From contig NZ_JBHUNT010000001.1 in the NCBI RefSeq assembly GCF_042685745.1, positions 868,001 to 932,000 of the forward strand: DNA of 64,000 bases. Direction: 5' to 3'. The first letter of the stretch is position 1. Each line of letters opens with the position of its first letter. Source of the DNA: Prauserella_A oleivorans. Lineage in GTDB: Bacteria; Actinomycetota; Actinomycetes; Mycobacteriales; Pseudonocardiaceae. Both the position numbers and the translations under genes were made by a program. Positions 1-8,641 of the stretch are shown piece by piece. Below the pieces are notes generated by a model. The model was given only the letters and a program-made list of their open reading frames with translations. It searched no databases and was not told the DNA's origin.

Positions 1-831
1 CGTCGAGTTGCCCGCCGTCATGGTGCCCTCCGGCCCGCCGAACACCGGCTTGAGCTTGGCGAGCTTCTCGGGCGTGGAGTCGGGGCGCAGGTTCTGGTCG
101 CGGGTCAGGCCGAGGAAGGGGGTGAGCAGGTCGTCGAAGAAGCCGCGCTCGTAGGCCGCCGCGAGCCGCTGGTGGCTGGTGGCGGCGAGCTCGTCCTGCT
201 CGGCGCGCGAGATGTCCCACGAGTTCGCGGTGAGCGAGGCGTGCTCGCCCATCGACAGGCCCGTGCGCGGTTCGGCGTTCTGCGGGATCTCCGGGACGAT
301 GTGGCCGGGGCGCAGCTTGGTGAGCAGCTTCAGCCGCTGGCCGACTGTCTTGGCCGCGTTGAGCCTGACGAGCAGCCTGCGCAGGTCGTCGTTGACGGCG
401 AGCGGTGCGTCGCTGGTGGTGTCCACCCCGCCGGCGATGGCGGAGTCGATCTGCCCGAGTGCGATCTTGTTGGCGACGTTGATGACGGCCTGCAGGCCGG
501 TGCCGCACGCCATCTGCACGTCGGAGGCGGGGGTGGTGGGCGCGAGCCTGCTGCCGAGCACGCACTCGCGGGCGAGGTTGAAGTCGCGGGCGTGTTTGAG
601 TACGGCCCCCGCCGCGAGCTCGCCGATCTGCTCGCCCTGCAGCGAGAACCGGCTCACCAGCCCGTCGATGGCGGCCGTGAGCATGTCCTGGTTGGACGCG
701 TCGGCGTAGGGACCGTTCGAGCGGGCGAACGGGATGCGGTTGGCGCCGACGATCGCGACCTTCCGCACCACCGGGCCCCTCGGCCTGCTCGACCGGGACC
801 GGCTGCCGCTCGACTTCTGCGCTGAGGTCAT
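1..831 (-). CDS. fadA2: Acetyl-CoA C-acyltransferase (FadA2-like thiolase), partial
   Basis: Thiolase of fatty-acid beta-oxidation, which cleaves 3-ketoacyl-CoA with CoA (or condenses two acyl-CoAs). The first 277 residues are present; the C-terminus with the second catalytic Cys and the His lies left of the window. The N-terminal motif RKVAIVGANRIPFARS is thiolase-like, and the nucleophile is Cys109 in VQMACGTGLQAV. The ATG at 831 is the first in-frame start. It is divergent from the FabG4-like gene across a 96-bp region with a palindromic operator. In mycobacteria fadA2 is likewise divergent from fabG4-htdX, which supports the name. Family assignment is firm; the exact substrate is not visible. 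Confidence 0.9.
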   Translation of the reverse strand, partial: MTSAQKSSGSRSRSSRPRGPVVRKVAIVGANRIPFARSNGPYADASNQDMLTAAIDGLVSRFSLQGEQIGELAAGAVLKHARDFNLARECVLGSRLAPTTPASDVQMACGTGLQAVINVANKIALGQIDSAIAGGVDTTSDAPLAVNDDLRRLLVRLNAAKTVGQRLKLLTKLRPGHIVPEIPQNAEPRTGLSMGEHASLTANSWDISRAEQDELAATSHQRLAAAYERGFFDDLLTPFLGLTRDQNLRPDSTPEKLAKLKPVFGGPEGTMTAGNST

Positions 832-871
832 GACTCCTCCTGCTCCGCGTTCTCGCACCCGCTGACAGTGT

Positions 872-891
872 AACTTACTGGTGAGTAGGTT
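872..891. promoter_or_regulatory. Palindromic operator between fadA2 and fabG4, probably TetR-family
   Basis: AACTTACTGGTGAGTAGGTT is a 20-bp inverted repeat with 8-bp arms (one mismatch) around a 4-bp centre. It lies midway between the divergent starts at 831 and 928. Related sequences stand before the TetR gene (3842-3861) and the FadE5-like gene (43687-43706), all of the form YTACY-N4-RGTAR. Binding by the TetR protein at 3120-3779 is inferred from proximity and symmetry. Confidence 0.6.
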
Positions 892-927
892 AGGCTGGGA
901 GTGACAATCGGCACGGGAGGCATTGCG

Positions 928-2274
928 ATGGCGGACAAGTATCAGCAGTTCACCAAGAGCGCGGTGGGCAAGTTCCTGGTGCCCAGGCTCGGCCTGCCCA
1001 ATCCGCCGACGCTGCGGCGCTACCGGCCGGGCCAGCCGCCCCTCGATGGTCCCGCACTTCTGGGCGCCGCGCCGGGCGGCAGGCTCGAGAAGAAGCTGAC
1101 CACGCAGCTCGGCGCGGCGGGCATCGAGGTGCTGTCCACGCCGGCCGGTGACGACACCCGGTACGGCGCGCTCGTCTTCGACGCCACCGGCATCACCGAC
1201 CCCGCCCAGCTGCGCGAGCTGTACCGCTTCCACCACCCGGTGATCCGCAAGGTCGGCGCTTGCGGCCGCGTCGTCGTCCTCGGTACCCCGCCGGAGGTCA
1301 CCGAGGGCCGCGAACGCATCGCCCAGCGCGCACTCGAAGGTTTCACCCGCTCGGTCGGCAAGGAGCTCAAGCGCGGCGCCACGGCCCAGCTCGTCTACGT
1401 CGCCAAGGGCGCCGAGGACGCGACCGAGTCCACCCTGCGCTTCCTGCTCTCCGCCAAGTCGGCGTTCGTCGACGGCCAGGTGATCCGCATCGGCGCCGGC
1501 GGTGTCACGACCGCGACCGCGCCGGAGAACTGGGAGAAGCCGCTCGCGGGCAAGGTCGCGCTGGTCACCGGCGCCTCGCGGGGAATCGGCGCCGCCATCG
1601 CCGAGACGCTCGCGCGCGACGGCGCCCACGTCGTCGCCCTCGACATCCCCGCCCAGGGCGCGGACCTCTCGCAGGTCGCCAACCGCGTGGGCGGCTCGGC
1701 GCTGCAGCTCGACATCACCGCGGCCGACGCGCCGGACAAGCTCGCCGGCTACCTCACCGAGCGGCACGGCGGTGTCGACATCGTCGTGCACAACGCGGGC
1801 ATCACCCGCGACAAGACGCTCGGCAACCTCACCGAGGGCGCATGGGACGCCGTGCTCACCGTCAACCTGGTCGCGCAGCTCGCCGTGAACGACAAGCTGC
1901 TCGGCGACAAGGTGCTGCGCCAGGGCGGCCGGATCATCGGTGTCTCGTCGATGGCCGGGATCGCGGGTAACGTCGGCCAGACCAACTACGCCGCGAGCAA
2001 GGCCGGTGTCATCGGCATGGTCGACGACTCGGCGCCGCGGCTGGCCGAGTACGGCGGCACCATCAACGCCGTCGCGCCCGGGTTCATCGAGACGCAGATG
2101 ACCGCCGCCGTCCCGCTGATGATCCGCGAGTTCGGCCGCCGGCTCTCCAGCCTCGCGCAGGGCGGGCTGCCGGTGGACGTCGCCGAGACCATCGCCTGGT
2201 ACGCCAACCCCGCGTCGGCCGCGGTCAACGGCAACGTGGTCCGGGTGTGCGGCCAGGCGTTCCTGGGGGCCTGA
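928..2274 (+). CDS. fabG4: FabG4-like high-molecular-weight 3-oxoacyl-thioester reductase
   Basis: NAD(P)H-dependent reductase of 3-ketoacyl-CoA/ACP, 448 aa, about twice the length of an ordinary FabG. Residues 1-200 form a degenerate Rossmann-like domain. Residues about 205-448 are the catalytic SDR domain, with the cofactor loop TGASRGIG near residue 214, NAG in the middle, and the Ser plus YAASK (Tyr354, Lys358) active site. This two-domain layout is that of mycobacterial FabG4. The ATG at 928 is chosen because GGGAGG sits 7 bp upstream; an in-frame GTG at 901 would start inside the promoter. The HtdX-like gene follows after 1 bp, so reductase and dehydratase are cotranscribed. Confidence 0.9.
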   Translation: MADKYQQFTKSAVGKFLVPRLGLPNPPTLRRYRPGQPPLDGPALLGAAPGGRLEKKLTTQLGAAGIEVLSTPAGDDTRYGALVFDATGITDPAQLRELYRFHHPVIRKVGACGRVVVLGTPPEVTEGRERIAQRALEGFTRSVGKELKRGATAQLVYVAKGAEDATESTLRFLLSAKSAFVDGQVIRIGAGGVTTATAPENWEKPLAGKVALVTGASRGIGAAIAETLARDGAHVVALDIPAQGADLSQVANRVGGSALQLDITAADAPDKLAGYLTERHGGVDIVVHNAGITRDKTLGNLTEGAWDAVLTVNLVAQLAVNDKLLGDKVLRQGGRIIGVSSMAGIAGNVGQTNYAASKAGVIGMVDDSAPRLAEYGGTINAVAPGFIETQMTAAVPLMIREFGRRLSSLAQGGLPVDVAETIAWYANPASAAVNGNVVRVCGQAFLGA

Positions 2275-2275
2275 C

Positions 2276-3133
2276 ATGCCGGTCAAGGAGCTGGACACCG
2301 CCCCTAACGTCGCCGCGCTCTACCCGAAGGTCGTGCTGGGAGGGCTCCGCAAGCGTGGCGGCGACGCATTGCCCGACCTGGAACTGGTGCGCTCCGGTGT
2401 GGTCGCCGACCCGGGCCATCTCGCCGCCTACAACCGGGTCTGCGGATTCCGGTTCGGCGACGAACTGCCCGCCACGTTCCCGCACATCCTGGCGTTCCCG
2501 CTGCAGATGGCGTTGATGTCCGAGCCGGACTTCCCGTTCCCGCTGCTCGGCATGGTGCACGTCGCCAACCGCATCACCCAGCACCGCCCGGTGCGGCTCG
2601 GCGAGGCGATGACGCTGCGCGTGCGCACCCAGAACCTGCGCCCACACGAGAAGGGCACGCAGTTCGACGTGGTCAGCGAGGCGCTGGTCGATGACGAGCT
2701 CGTGTGGACCGATGTGAGCACCTACCTGCGCCGGGGCGGTGGTACCGGGTCCGGCTCGCGCGGTGAGCAGCTCGCGCCGCCCTCGCCCGGGGCGATCTGG
2801 CGGGTGCCGGGCGACATCGGCCGCCGGTACGCGGAGGTCTCCGGCGACCGCAACCCCATCCACCTGCACCCGTTGACGGCCAAGCTGTTCGGCTTCAAGG
2901 CCGCCATCGCCCACGGCATGTGGAGCAAGGCACGCGTGCTGGCGGCGTTCGAGGGACGGCTGCCCGAGGCCTACGCCGTGGACGTGCGGTTCAAGCTGCC
3001 GGTGCTGCTGCCCGCGAAGGTGGCGTTCACCTCGTGGCGCACGGACGGTGAAACCGGTGCCGGGTGGGCGTTCGAGCTGTGGAACGCCCGCACGCCGAAG
3101 CCGCACCTCTCGGGCGTCATCACGACTCCCTAG
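2276..3133 (+). CDS. htdX: HtdX-like MaoC-family 3-hydroxyacyl-thioester dehydratase
   Basis: A 285-aa double-hotdog dehydratase that interconverts (3R)-hydroxyacyl and trans-2-enoyl thioesters. The C-terminal half carries the hydratase-2 motif SGDRNPIHLHPLTAKLFGF near residues 190-210, with the Asp and His that form the catalytic pair in MaoC enzymes. The N-terminal half is the second, degenerate hotdog. It begins 1 bp after the FabG4-like gene, the same order as mycobacterial fabG4-htdX, so together they catalyse consecutive steps on acyl chains. Its stop overlaps the converging TetR gene by 14 bp. Confidence 0.88.
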   Translation: MPVKELDTAPNVAALYPKVVLGGLRKRGGDALPDLELVRSGVVADPGHLAAYNRVCGFRFGDELPATFPHILAFPLQMALMSEPDFPFPLLGMVHVANRITQHRPVRLGEAMTLRVRTQNLRPHEKGTQFDVVSEALVDDELVWTDVSTYLRRGGGTGSGSRGEQLAPPSPGAIWRVPGDIGRRYAEVSGDRNPIHLHPLTAKLFGFKAAIAHGMWSKARVLAAFEGRLPEAYAVDVRFKLPVLLPAKVAFTSWRTDGETGAGWAFELWNARTPKPHLSGVITTP

Positions 3134-3779
3134 GACGCCAGACGTCGCCTTCCACGAGGTCGTTGAACCCAAGCCAGATGAGGTTCATCAGCCACGAGGC
3201 GAGCACGCCGTCGGGCACGTCGGAGTTGTCCAGCCACCAGTCGGCCAGCGATTCGGCGGCACCGACGAGCGCGGCGGCGAGCCCCTTGCCGGAGAACTCG
3301 GCCTGCTCGCCGAGCCCCTTGCGGGAGCCCTGCGAGACGACAAGCTGTGCGACGAGATCGATCGCCCGGCCGCGGAGCGCGTTGACCTCGCCCGCGAACG
3401 GGCCGCCGACCGTCAGGGCGTGCCGGTGGAGCACCGTCCACGACTCGCGGTGTTCGGCGACGAAGCGGTAGAACGCGCGCAGGCCGTGCCAGAGCTGCAT
3501 GTCCGGCGGCACGTCGACCTTGATGCCCGCCTGGACGGCCTCGAGCAGCCTGCCGGACTCGCGGCGGATGCAGTGGGTGAACAGGTCTTCCTTCGCGCCG
3601 AGGTAGCTGTAGATCATCGGCTTGGACACGCCGGCGGTCTCGGAGATCTCGTCCATCGATGCGGAGTGGTAGCCGTGCTGCGCGAACACCGCCACCGCGG
3701 CGTCCAGGATCTGCTTCTCGCGGACAGCCCTCGGCAGCCGCTTGGCTCTTTCCCCCGAACGCTGTGCATCCTCCGCCAC
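3120..3779 (-). CDS. TetR/AcrR-family regulator, probably of the lipid block
   Basis: A 219-aa one-component repressor. The N-terminal helix-turn-helix (about residues 20-65) contains ILDAAVAVFAQHGYHSASMD followed by ISETAGVSKPMIYSYLGAKE, typical TetR. The rest is an all-helical ligand pocket with no sequence clue to its effector; acyl-CoA is a guess from context. The start is a GTG with GGGAGG 7 bp upstream. It converges on and overlaps the htdX-like gene. Its own promoter region contains the operator-like sequence 3842-3861, and a smaller inverted repeat AAACG-CTAC-CGTTT at 3801-3814, so autoregulation is likely. Confidence 0.9.
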   Translation of the reverse strand: MAEDAQRSGERAKRLPRAVREKQILDAAVAVFAQHGYHSASMDEISETAGVSKPMIYSYLGAKEDLFTHCIRRESGRLLEAVQAGIKVDVPPDMQLWHGLRAFYRFVAEHRESWTVLHRHALTVGGPFAGEVNALRGRAIDLVAQLVVSQGSRKGLGEQAEFSGKGLAAALVGAAESLADWWLDNSDVPDGVLASWLMNLIWLGFNDLVEGDVWRPRES

Positions 3780-3841
3780 GCCGTAACCTCCCGCCGCCGA
3801 AAACGCTACCGTTTCAGGCGCTTCCGTTCGGATTGCCGCTC

Positions 3842-3861
3842 TATCTACCGCTGAGTAACCT
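3842..3861. promoter_or_regulatory. Second YTACY-N4-RGTAR operator, tetR/SCP2 divergent region
   Basis: TATCTACCGCTGAGTAACCT matches the site at 872-891 at 12 of 20 positions, including CTGAGTA against GGTGAGTA and the TAC half. It lies between the divergent tetR (start 3779) and SCP2 (start 3868) genes and overlaps the likely -10 of the latter (TAACCT, 3856-3861), so occupancy would block that promoter. Function is inferred. Confidence 0.45.
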
Positions 3862-3867
3862 TACGCT

Positions 3868-4419
3868 GTGCCTTCAGGGAGTGTCCTGGACGAATTCGCG
3901 CGCAGCATCGACGTGGGCGCGTTGAGTACCGAGCAGTTCCTGCGGCTATTGGAAACGCTGCACATGCTGGACGTCACCGGGGCCGGCGTCGAGCTGAGCT
4001 CGCTGTCCACCGAGGTGCTCGTGGACATCGTGGCCAGCGCCTCGAAGGACCAGCTCAAGGCGCTGGCGGGGCACCCGGAGCTGCGGCCGCTGTTCCTCGA
4101 AGAGGTCTTCCGCCGCATGTGCGACCGGTTCCTGCCGGAGAAGGCGAAGGGCGCCGACATCGTGGTGAGCTGGCGGTTTCCCAACGGCGAGGACTACGAC
4201 CGGTTCCAGACCGTCATCGAGGACGGCACCTGCGTCTCCACGGCCGACTGCCTGCTCACGCCGGACACCACGCTGACCATCGCGGTCGAGGACTTCCTGC
4301 GGATGGCCACCGGGAACGCGGGAGTGGCGTCGCTGTTCGTCACCGGCAAGCTCAAGGTGAAGGGCGACTACGCACCGGCGGTGCGGTTCATGAGCTACTT
4401 CGACGTGCCCAAGCCGTAG
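3868..4419 (+). CDS. SCP2 sterol-carrier-domain protein
   Basis: A 183-aa soluble protein. The first 80 residues are helical with no known domain. Residues about 85-180 fit an SCP2-like lipid-binding fold (DYDRFQTVIEDGTC, LTIAVEDFLRMATGNAGVAS, LFVTGKLKVKGDYAPAVRFM). SCP2 domains bind sterols or acyl chains, which suits the neighbouring beta-oxidation genes. The GTG start at 3868 has no ribosome-binding site but follows TAACCT by 6 bp, so the mRNA is probably leaderless. A hairpin terminator lies just beyond its stop. Confidence 0.8.
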   Translation: MPSGSVLDEFARSIDVGALSTEQFLRLLETLHMLDVTGAGVELSSLSTEVLVDIVASASKDQLKALAGHPELRPLFLEEVFRRMCDRFLPEKAKGADIVVSWRFPNGEDYDRFQTVIEDGTCVSTADCLLTPDTTLTIAVEDFLRMATGNAGVASLFVTGKLKVKGDYAPAVRFMSYFDVPKP

Positions 4420-4427
4420 CCGGGCAG

Positions 4428-4446
4428 CGAGGGCGGTCAGCCCTCG
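4428..4446. terminator. Bidirectional hairpin terminator
   Basis: CGAGGGC-GGTCA-GCCCTCG is a perfect 7-bp stem with a 5-nt loop between the convergent SCP2 and FxsA-like genes, overlapping the FxsA stop codon. There is no U tract, as is common in actinobacteria. Confidence 0.6.
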
Positions 4447-4889
4447 ATGACGCGCGGTGGCGAGTCCTGCCGCGGCCCGTCCTCGGACACGACCTCGCTG
4501 TCGACGATCACCACACCACGGTGGCGCGGGTAGCCGAGCGGAGCGCGCCGCTCGGCCCGGCGCAGCCACGCCCTGCGGACGACGGCGCGGGTCGGCGGCA
4601 GCAGGAAGAGCAGCCCCAGGACGTCGCTGACGAAGCCGGGCAGCAGGATCAGCAACCCACCGACCCCGACGAGCATGCCGTCGGTGATCTCCGCGTGCGG
4701 TGACTTGCCGGAACGTGCCGTGGTCAGGAACGCGCGCGCCGCCTTGCCCCCTTCGCGCCGGGCGAGCCAGGAGCCGAGGAACGCACCGGCGAGCAGCACA
4801 CCCAGGGTCGGCAGGACACCGATCAGCGACGCGACCGCCCAGACGGCGGCCACCTCGGCGATCACGTACAGCAGGAACACGACGGCCAT
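4437..4889 (-). CDS. FxsA-family cytoplasmic membrane protein
   Basis: A 150-aa membrane protein. It has hydrophobic segments at residues 1-20 (VVFLLYVIAEVAAVWAVASL), about 25-40 and about 75-100 (GMLVGVGGLLILLPGFVSDV), and the FxsA hallmark GGLLILLPGFVSDVLGLLFL followed by LPPTR. E. coli FxsA relieves F-plasmid exclusion of phage T7; its actinobacterial role is unknown. The ATG at 4889 is preferred because homology begins there; 21 further in-frame codons upstream are polar and cross the divergent promoter. The tail (residues 120-150) is basic, then acidic, and cytoplasmic. Confidence 0.85.
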   Translation of the reverse strand: MAVVFLLYVIAEVAAVWAVASLIGVLPTLGVLLAGAFLGSWLARREGGKAARAFLTTARSGKSPHAEITDGMLVGVGGLLILLPGFVSDVLGLLFLLPPTRAVVRRAWLRRAERRAPLGYPRHRGVVIVDSEVVSEDGPRQDSPPRVIEG

Positions 4890-4957
4890 ACCGGAACAAC
4901 GCGTCGGCCCTCCGGTTTGATCCCGCGCCACGCGCCGCGCCGCTAACCTCACGCCTC

Positions 4958-6229
4958 GTGGATCGCTTCACCGTCCGGCGCCTGCGGTCGAGCATCGGCA
5001 TGTCGGTGTTCGGCTGGCTGGTGCTCGGCGTCGCCGTCGCGGGAGGTACCGCGGCGGGCCTGCTCGCGCTGCTGGGCTGGCCCCGGATCCCGGCAGCAGG
5101 CGAGTTCGGTGTCGCACAAACGCTGGAGCTGCTCAAGATCGCCCTGGCCGTCGTGGCCGGGTTCGGCGGGGTGGTGCTGCTGGCGGTGAATCTGCGCAGG
5201 CAGCGGGTGGCGGAGGCCGAACACGACCTCGCCGTGGAGCGCGGCGAGCGGGAGCAGGTGCAGTCGTTCAACGAACGGTTCGGCACCGCGGCCGAACAGC
5301 TCGCCCACGAGAGCCCGGCCGTGCGCATCGCCGGCGTGTACGCGATGGCCGGGCTCGCGGACGACTGGCTGGCCAAGCGCCAGGTCTGCGTCGATGTGCT
5401 GTGCGGCTATCTGCGGCTCGGCTCGGCCGAACCGGATCCCGGCGAGGTGGAGGTCCGCGACACCGTGCTGCGCATCGTCCGGGAACGCATGCGCACGGGT
5501 GGCCACTGGCGGCAGGTGGCGCTGGACTTCACGGGCGTGAGGTTTGTCGACGCCGACTTCAGCGGGATGGTCTTCGGCGGTGACGTCACCTTCGACGGCG
5601 CGGTCTTCGAAGGCGAACGAACCTCCTTCGACCACGCCCGGTTCCACGGAACGCTCAGCTGCCACGGCACGAGCTTCGACTCCCGGCTGACGACGTTCAC
5701 CTCGGCCCGGTTCCTCGGCACCGGGGTCGAGTTCGTCGGTACGCGGTTCGGCGGCGAGGTGGTGGACTTCCGGGACGCCGAGCTGCGCGGACGTTCGGTC
5801 GACTTCTACCGCGTGGCATTCGGCAAGCAGAAGCTCGACTTCTCCGCCGTGACCGTGCGGTCGGGCGTGCTGCGGTTCGAGTCGTGCGAGTTCAGCGACG
5901 TGGAGCTGAGCTTCGAGCTGCTGAACGACCTGCTCGCCTTCCACGACGGCGCGTCGCCCCATGGCCGGGTGTCGATCGAGGACTCGCGATTCACCGATGG
6001 CTCCTTCGATCTCCGGCACGTCGTCAGCCCCGAGCCCGGCCCGCTGTGGCTGCTGCACACGCGGTTCGAGAACGTCGAGTTCCGGCTGCCGGGCGAGCCG
6101 CCCGCGGGGCGGATCCACGTCCGCGGGCTGGAGCTCGTCGGTTGTGACCTGCCCGGGGCGTACACGCGGGAGCTGTCGTCGCGGTCCACCGGAGCACCGG
6201 CGGACCGCGACGATCAGGCACCGGCCTAG
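4958..6229 (+). CDS. Membrane-anchored pentapeptide-repeat-like protein
   Basis: A 423-aa protein. Residues about 12-75 hold two transmembrane helices (VFGWLVLGVAVAGGTAAGLL and LEILKIAL-type ...ALAVVAGFGGVVLLAV), then a charged coiled segment (RQRVAEAEHDLAVERGEREQ). From about residue 175 come irregular pentapeptide-type repeats (VRFVDADFSGMVFGGDVTFD, FEGERTSFDHARFHGTLSC), predicted to form a right-handed beta-solenoid. No enzyme motif is seen. The GTG start at 4958 follows TAACCT (4944-4949) by 8 bp with no Shine-Dalgarno, indicating a leaderless transcript. It is divergent from fxsA. Its stop codon overlaps that of the converging bkdC gene by 4 bp. Confidence 0.75.
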   Translation: MDRFTVRRLRSSIGMSVFGWLVLGVAVAGGTAAGLLALLGWPRIPAAGEFGVAQTLELLKIALAVVAGFGGVVLLAVNLRRQRVAEAEHDLAVERGEREQVQSFNERFGTAAEQLAHESPAVRIAGVYAMAGLADDWLAKRQVCVDVLCGYLRLGSAEPDPGEVEVRDTVLRIVRERMRTGGHWRQVALDFTGVRFVDADFSGMVFGGDVTFDGAVFEGERTSFDHARFHGTLSCHGTSFDSRLTTFTSARFLGTGVEFVGTRFGGEVVDFRDAELRGRSVDFYRVAFGKQKLDFSAVTVRSGVLRFESCEFSDVELSFELLNDLLAFHDGASPHGRVSIEDSRFTDGSFDLRHVVSPEPGPLWLLHTRFENVEFRLPGEPPAGRIHVRGLELVGCDLPGAYTRELSSRSTGAPADRDDQAPA

Positions 6230-7596
6230 TACGTGATGGCCATGGCCGGGTCGGCGAGCAGCGCACCGACATCGGCGAGGAACTGCGAGCCCTGCTGGCC
6301 GTCGATGACCCGGTGGTCGAAGCTCAGCGACAGCTGCAGCACCTTCCGCACGGCCAGCTCACCGTCCACCACCCACGGCATGTCCTTGATAGCGCCGAGC
6401 GCGAGGATCGCGGACTCTCCGGGGTTGATGATCGGCGTGCCGGTGTCCACGCCGAACACGCCGACGTTGGTGATGGTGAAGGTCCCGTTCAGCATGTCCG
6501 CGGGCGGCGTCTTGCCCTCCCGCGCCGTGGCGGTGAGCTGCTCCAGCGCGGTGGCCAGCTCCACGAGCGACATCGAGTCGGCGTCGCGGATCTTCGGCAC
6601 CACGAGCCCACGCGGCGTCGCCGCGGCGATCCCGAGGTGCACGTAGTCCTTGAAGACGATCTCGCCCGCCTCGCCGTCCCACACCGAGTTGACCTCGGGT
6701 GTCCGCTTGGCCGCCAGGCACACGGCCTTCGCGGTGAACGCCAGCGGCGTCAGTTTCACCCCGGCGAACGTGGGATGGCTCTTGAGCCGCTCCCGCAGCT
6801 CCATCATCGGTGTGACGTCGACCGTGAGGAACTCGGTGACGTGCGGTGCGGTGAACGCACTCTGCACCATCGCCTCGGCCGTCGCCTTGCGCACGCCCTT
6901 GATCGGCACGCGACGTTCCCGCGTCCCCGGCTCGGCGTGCGCGGGCACGGCAGGTGTCTCCCGCGCGGCCGCGCGTTCGACGTCCTCGCGGGTGATGACG
7001 CCGCCGTCCCCGGAGCCGGCGAGCGCGTGCAGGTCGACGCCGAGCTCCTTCGCCAGCTTGCGCACCGGCGGCTTCGCCAGCGGCACGTAACCGCCGCGCT
7101 GGGCGGGCACCATCGGGGCCGGCTCGGCCACGACTGCATTCGTGCCCGCGTCGGTGCCCGTGTTCGTGCTTCCCGCCACGGCCGGTGTGCCGCGTGCGGC
7201 CTTGCGGGGACGGCGTTTGGCCACGACGGTCTTGGAGCCGTAGCCCACCAGCGGCTTCATCTCGTCCGTGCTCGCCTCGGCGGCGTGCGCGGTGCCGTTC
7301 ATCGCGGGTGTGGCGCCGGCCGTGGTGCCTCCGGTGGACGCCGTGCCATGCGGGTCCACGTCGACGGTGAGGATCGGCGTGCCGACCTCCACCGTCTGTC
7401 CCGGCTCCACGAGAAGCTCGGTGACCACGCCCGCCCACGGGATCGGCAGCTCGACGGCCGCCTTCGCCGTCTCGATCTCCACGACGATCTGGTTGACCTG
7501 TACCTCGTCGCCGGGCTTGACGCGCCAGTTGAGGATCTCGGCCTCGGTCAGCCCCTCAGCGGTGTCGGCGAGGGGGAACTGCTTGTACTCAGGCAT
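6226..7596 (-). CDS. bkdC: Branched-chain 2-oxoacid dehydrogenase E2 (dihydrolipoyl acyltransferase)
   Basis: A 456-aa E2 core, which transfers the acyl group from lipoate to CoA. One lipoyl domain occupies residues 1-80 with lipoyl Lys45 in EIETAKAAVELP. An Ala/Thr/Gly-rich linker follows, then an E3-binding domain near residues 165-205 (VRKLAKELGVDLHALAGSG). The catalytic domain ends with DHRVIDG (His428, Asp432). A single lipoyl domain and the upstream E1 alpha and beta genes favour BCKDH over the AceE-type PDH of actinobacteria, although PdhC names are also used. It is the last gene of a three-gene operon, 16 bp after bkdB. Confidence 0.9.
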   Translation of the reverse strand: MPEYKQFPLADTAEGLTEAEILNWRVKPGDEVQVNQIVVEIETAKAAVELPIPWAGVVTELLVEPGQTVEVGTPILTVDVDPHGTASTGGTTAGATPAMNGTAHAAEASTDEMKPLVGYGSKTVVAKRRPRKAARGTPAVAGSTNTGTDAGTNAVVAEPAPMVPAQRGGYVPLAKPPVRKLAKELGVDLHALAGSGDGGVITREDVERAAARETPAVPAHAEPGTRERRVPIKGVRKATAEAMVQSAFTAPHVTEFLTVDVTPMMELRERLKSHPTFAGVKLTPLAFTAKAVCLAAKRTPEVNSVWDGEAGEIVFKDYVHLGIAAATPRGLVVPKIRDADSMSLVELATALEQLTATAREGKTPPADMLNGTFTITNVGVFGVDTGTPIINPGESAILALGAIKDMPWVVDGELAVRKVLQLSLSFDHRVIDGQQGSQFLADVGALLADPAMAITY

Positions 7597-7612
7597 GCTT
7601 CGAAAAACCCCC

Positions 7613-8641
7613 TCACCAGTCCAGCGCGCGGTCGACGGCGTCCAGCACCCGGTCGAGATCCGGGAGGAAGTGCTCCTCGAGCTTCGCGGGCGGGTAGGGC
7701 GTGTCGAATCCGGTCACGCGCAGGACCGGCGCCTCCAGCGAGTAGAAGCACTCCTGCTGCACGCGGGCCGCGACCTCCGAGGTCAGCGACGACTCCGCCT
7801 GGGCCTCGCTGACCGCGATGAGCCTGCCGGTCCGCCGCACCGACTCGAACACCGGCGCCAGATCCAGCGGCGAGAGCGTCCGCAGGTCGATCACCTCCAG
7901 CGACCGGCCCTCCTCCTCGGCGGCCGTGGCCGCGTCGAGGCACACCTTCACCGACGGGCCGTACGCCACGAGGGTCGCCGCGTCACCGCGCCGCAGCACG
8001 CGCGAGCTGAACAGCGGGTCCGGGGTGGCCGAGGTGTCGACCGGTGCCTTCAGCGCGCCCGAGTGGTAGAGCCGCTTCGGCTCGAAGAACAGCACCGGGT
8101 CGTCGCACCGGATGGCCTGCTGGATCATCCAGTACGCGTCGACCGGGTTGGAGCAGGAGACGACCTTCAGCCCCGGGATGTGCGCGAACAGCGACTCCGG
8201 AGACTCCGAGTGGTGTTCCACCGCGCCGATGCCACCGCCGTAGGGCACCCGGATCACGACCGGCACCGTCACGCGGCCCTGCGAGCGGTAGTGCAGCTTC
8301 GCGAGCTGGCTGGAGATCTGGTCGAACGCCGGGAAGATGAACCCCTCGAACTGGATCTCGCACACGGGCCGGAACCCGCGCACGGCCAGGCCCACCGCGG
8401 TGCCCACGATGCCGGATTCGGCCAGCGGTGTGTCCAGCACGCGGTGCTCGCCGAAGTCCTTCTGCAGACCGTCGGTGATCCGGAAGACGCCGCCGAGCTT
8501 GCCGACGTCCTCGCCCATCACGATGACCTTCGGGTCGGCCTCCATCGCCGCGCGCAGGCCCTGGTTGAGCGCCTTGCCGATGGTCAGCTGCTGCACGGCC
8601 TGCGTCGCGTCGGCCACGGGCGTGGTCACGGGAGCCGCCAT
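7613..8641 (-). CDS. bkdB: 2-oxoacid dehydrogenase E1 component, beta subunit
   Basis: A 342-aa transketolase-like subunit that pairs with E1 alpha to decarboxylate branched-chain 2-oxoacids. Visible are KALNQGLRAAMEADPKVIVM and GEDVGKLGGVFRITDGL at the N-terminus, the TPP-domain segment HRVLDTPLAESGIVGTAVGL, and the C-terminal subunit-contact domain DPLDLAPV-like LRTLSPLDLAPVFESVRRTG. The start is either GTG at 8644 or the adjacent ATG at 8641; both overlap the bkdA stop, so translation is coupled. Confidence 0.93.
   Translation of the reverse strand: MAAPVTTPVADATQAVQQLTIGKALNQGLRAAMEADPKVIVMGEDVGKLGGVFRITDGLQKDFGEHRVLDTPLAESGIVGTAVGLAVRGFRPVCEIQFEGFIFPAFDQISSQLAKLHYRSQGRVTVPVVIRVPYGGGIGAVEHHSESPESLFAHIPGLKVVSCSNPVDAYWMIQQAIRCDDPVLFFEPKRLYHSGALKAPVDTSATPDPLFSSRVLRRGDAATLVAYGPSVKVCLDAATAAEEEGRSLEVIDLRTLSPLDLAPVFESVRRTGRLIAVSEAQAESSLTSEVAARVQQECFYSLEAPVLRVTGFDTPYPPAKLEEHFLPDLDRVLDAVDRALDW

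Noticed and set aside
3801..3814. AAACG-CTAC-CGTTT as the main TetR operator
   Set aside because: It is a neat small palindrome near the tetR start but has no counterpart at the other promoters, so the YTACY-N4-RGTAR sites are preferred; it may still play a local role.
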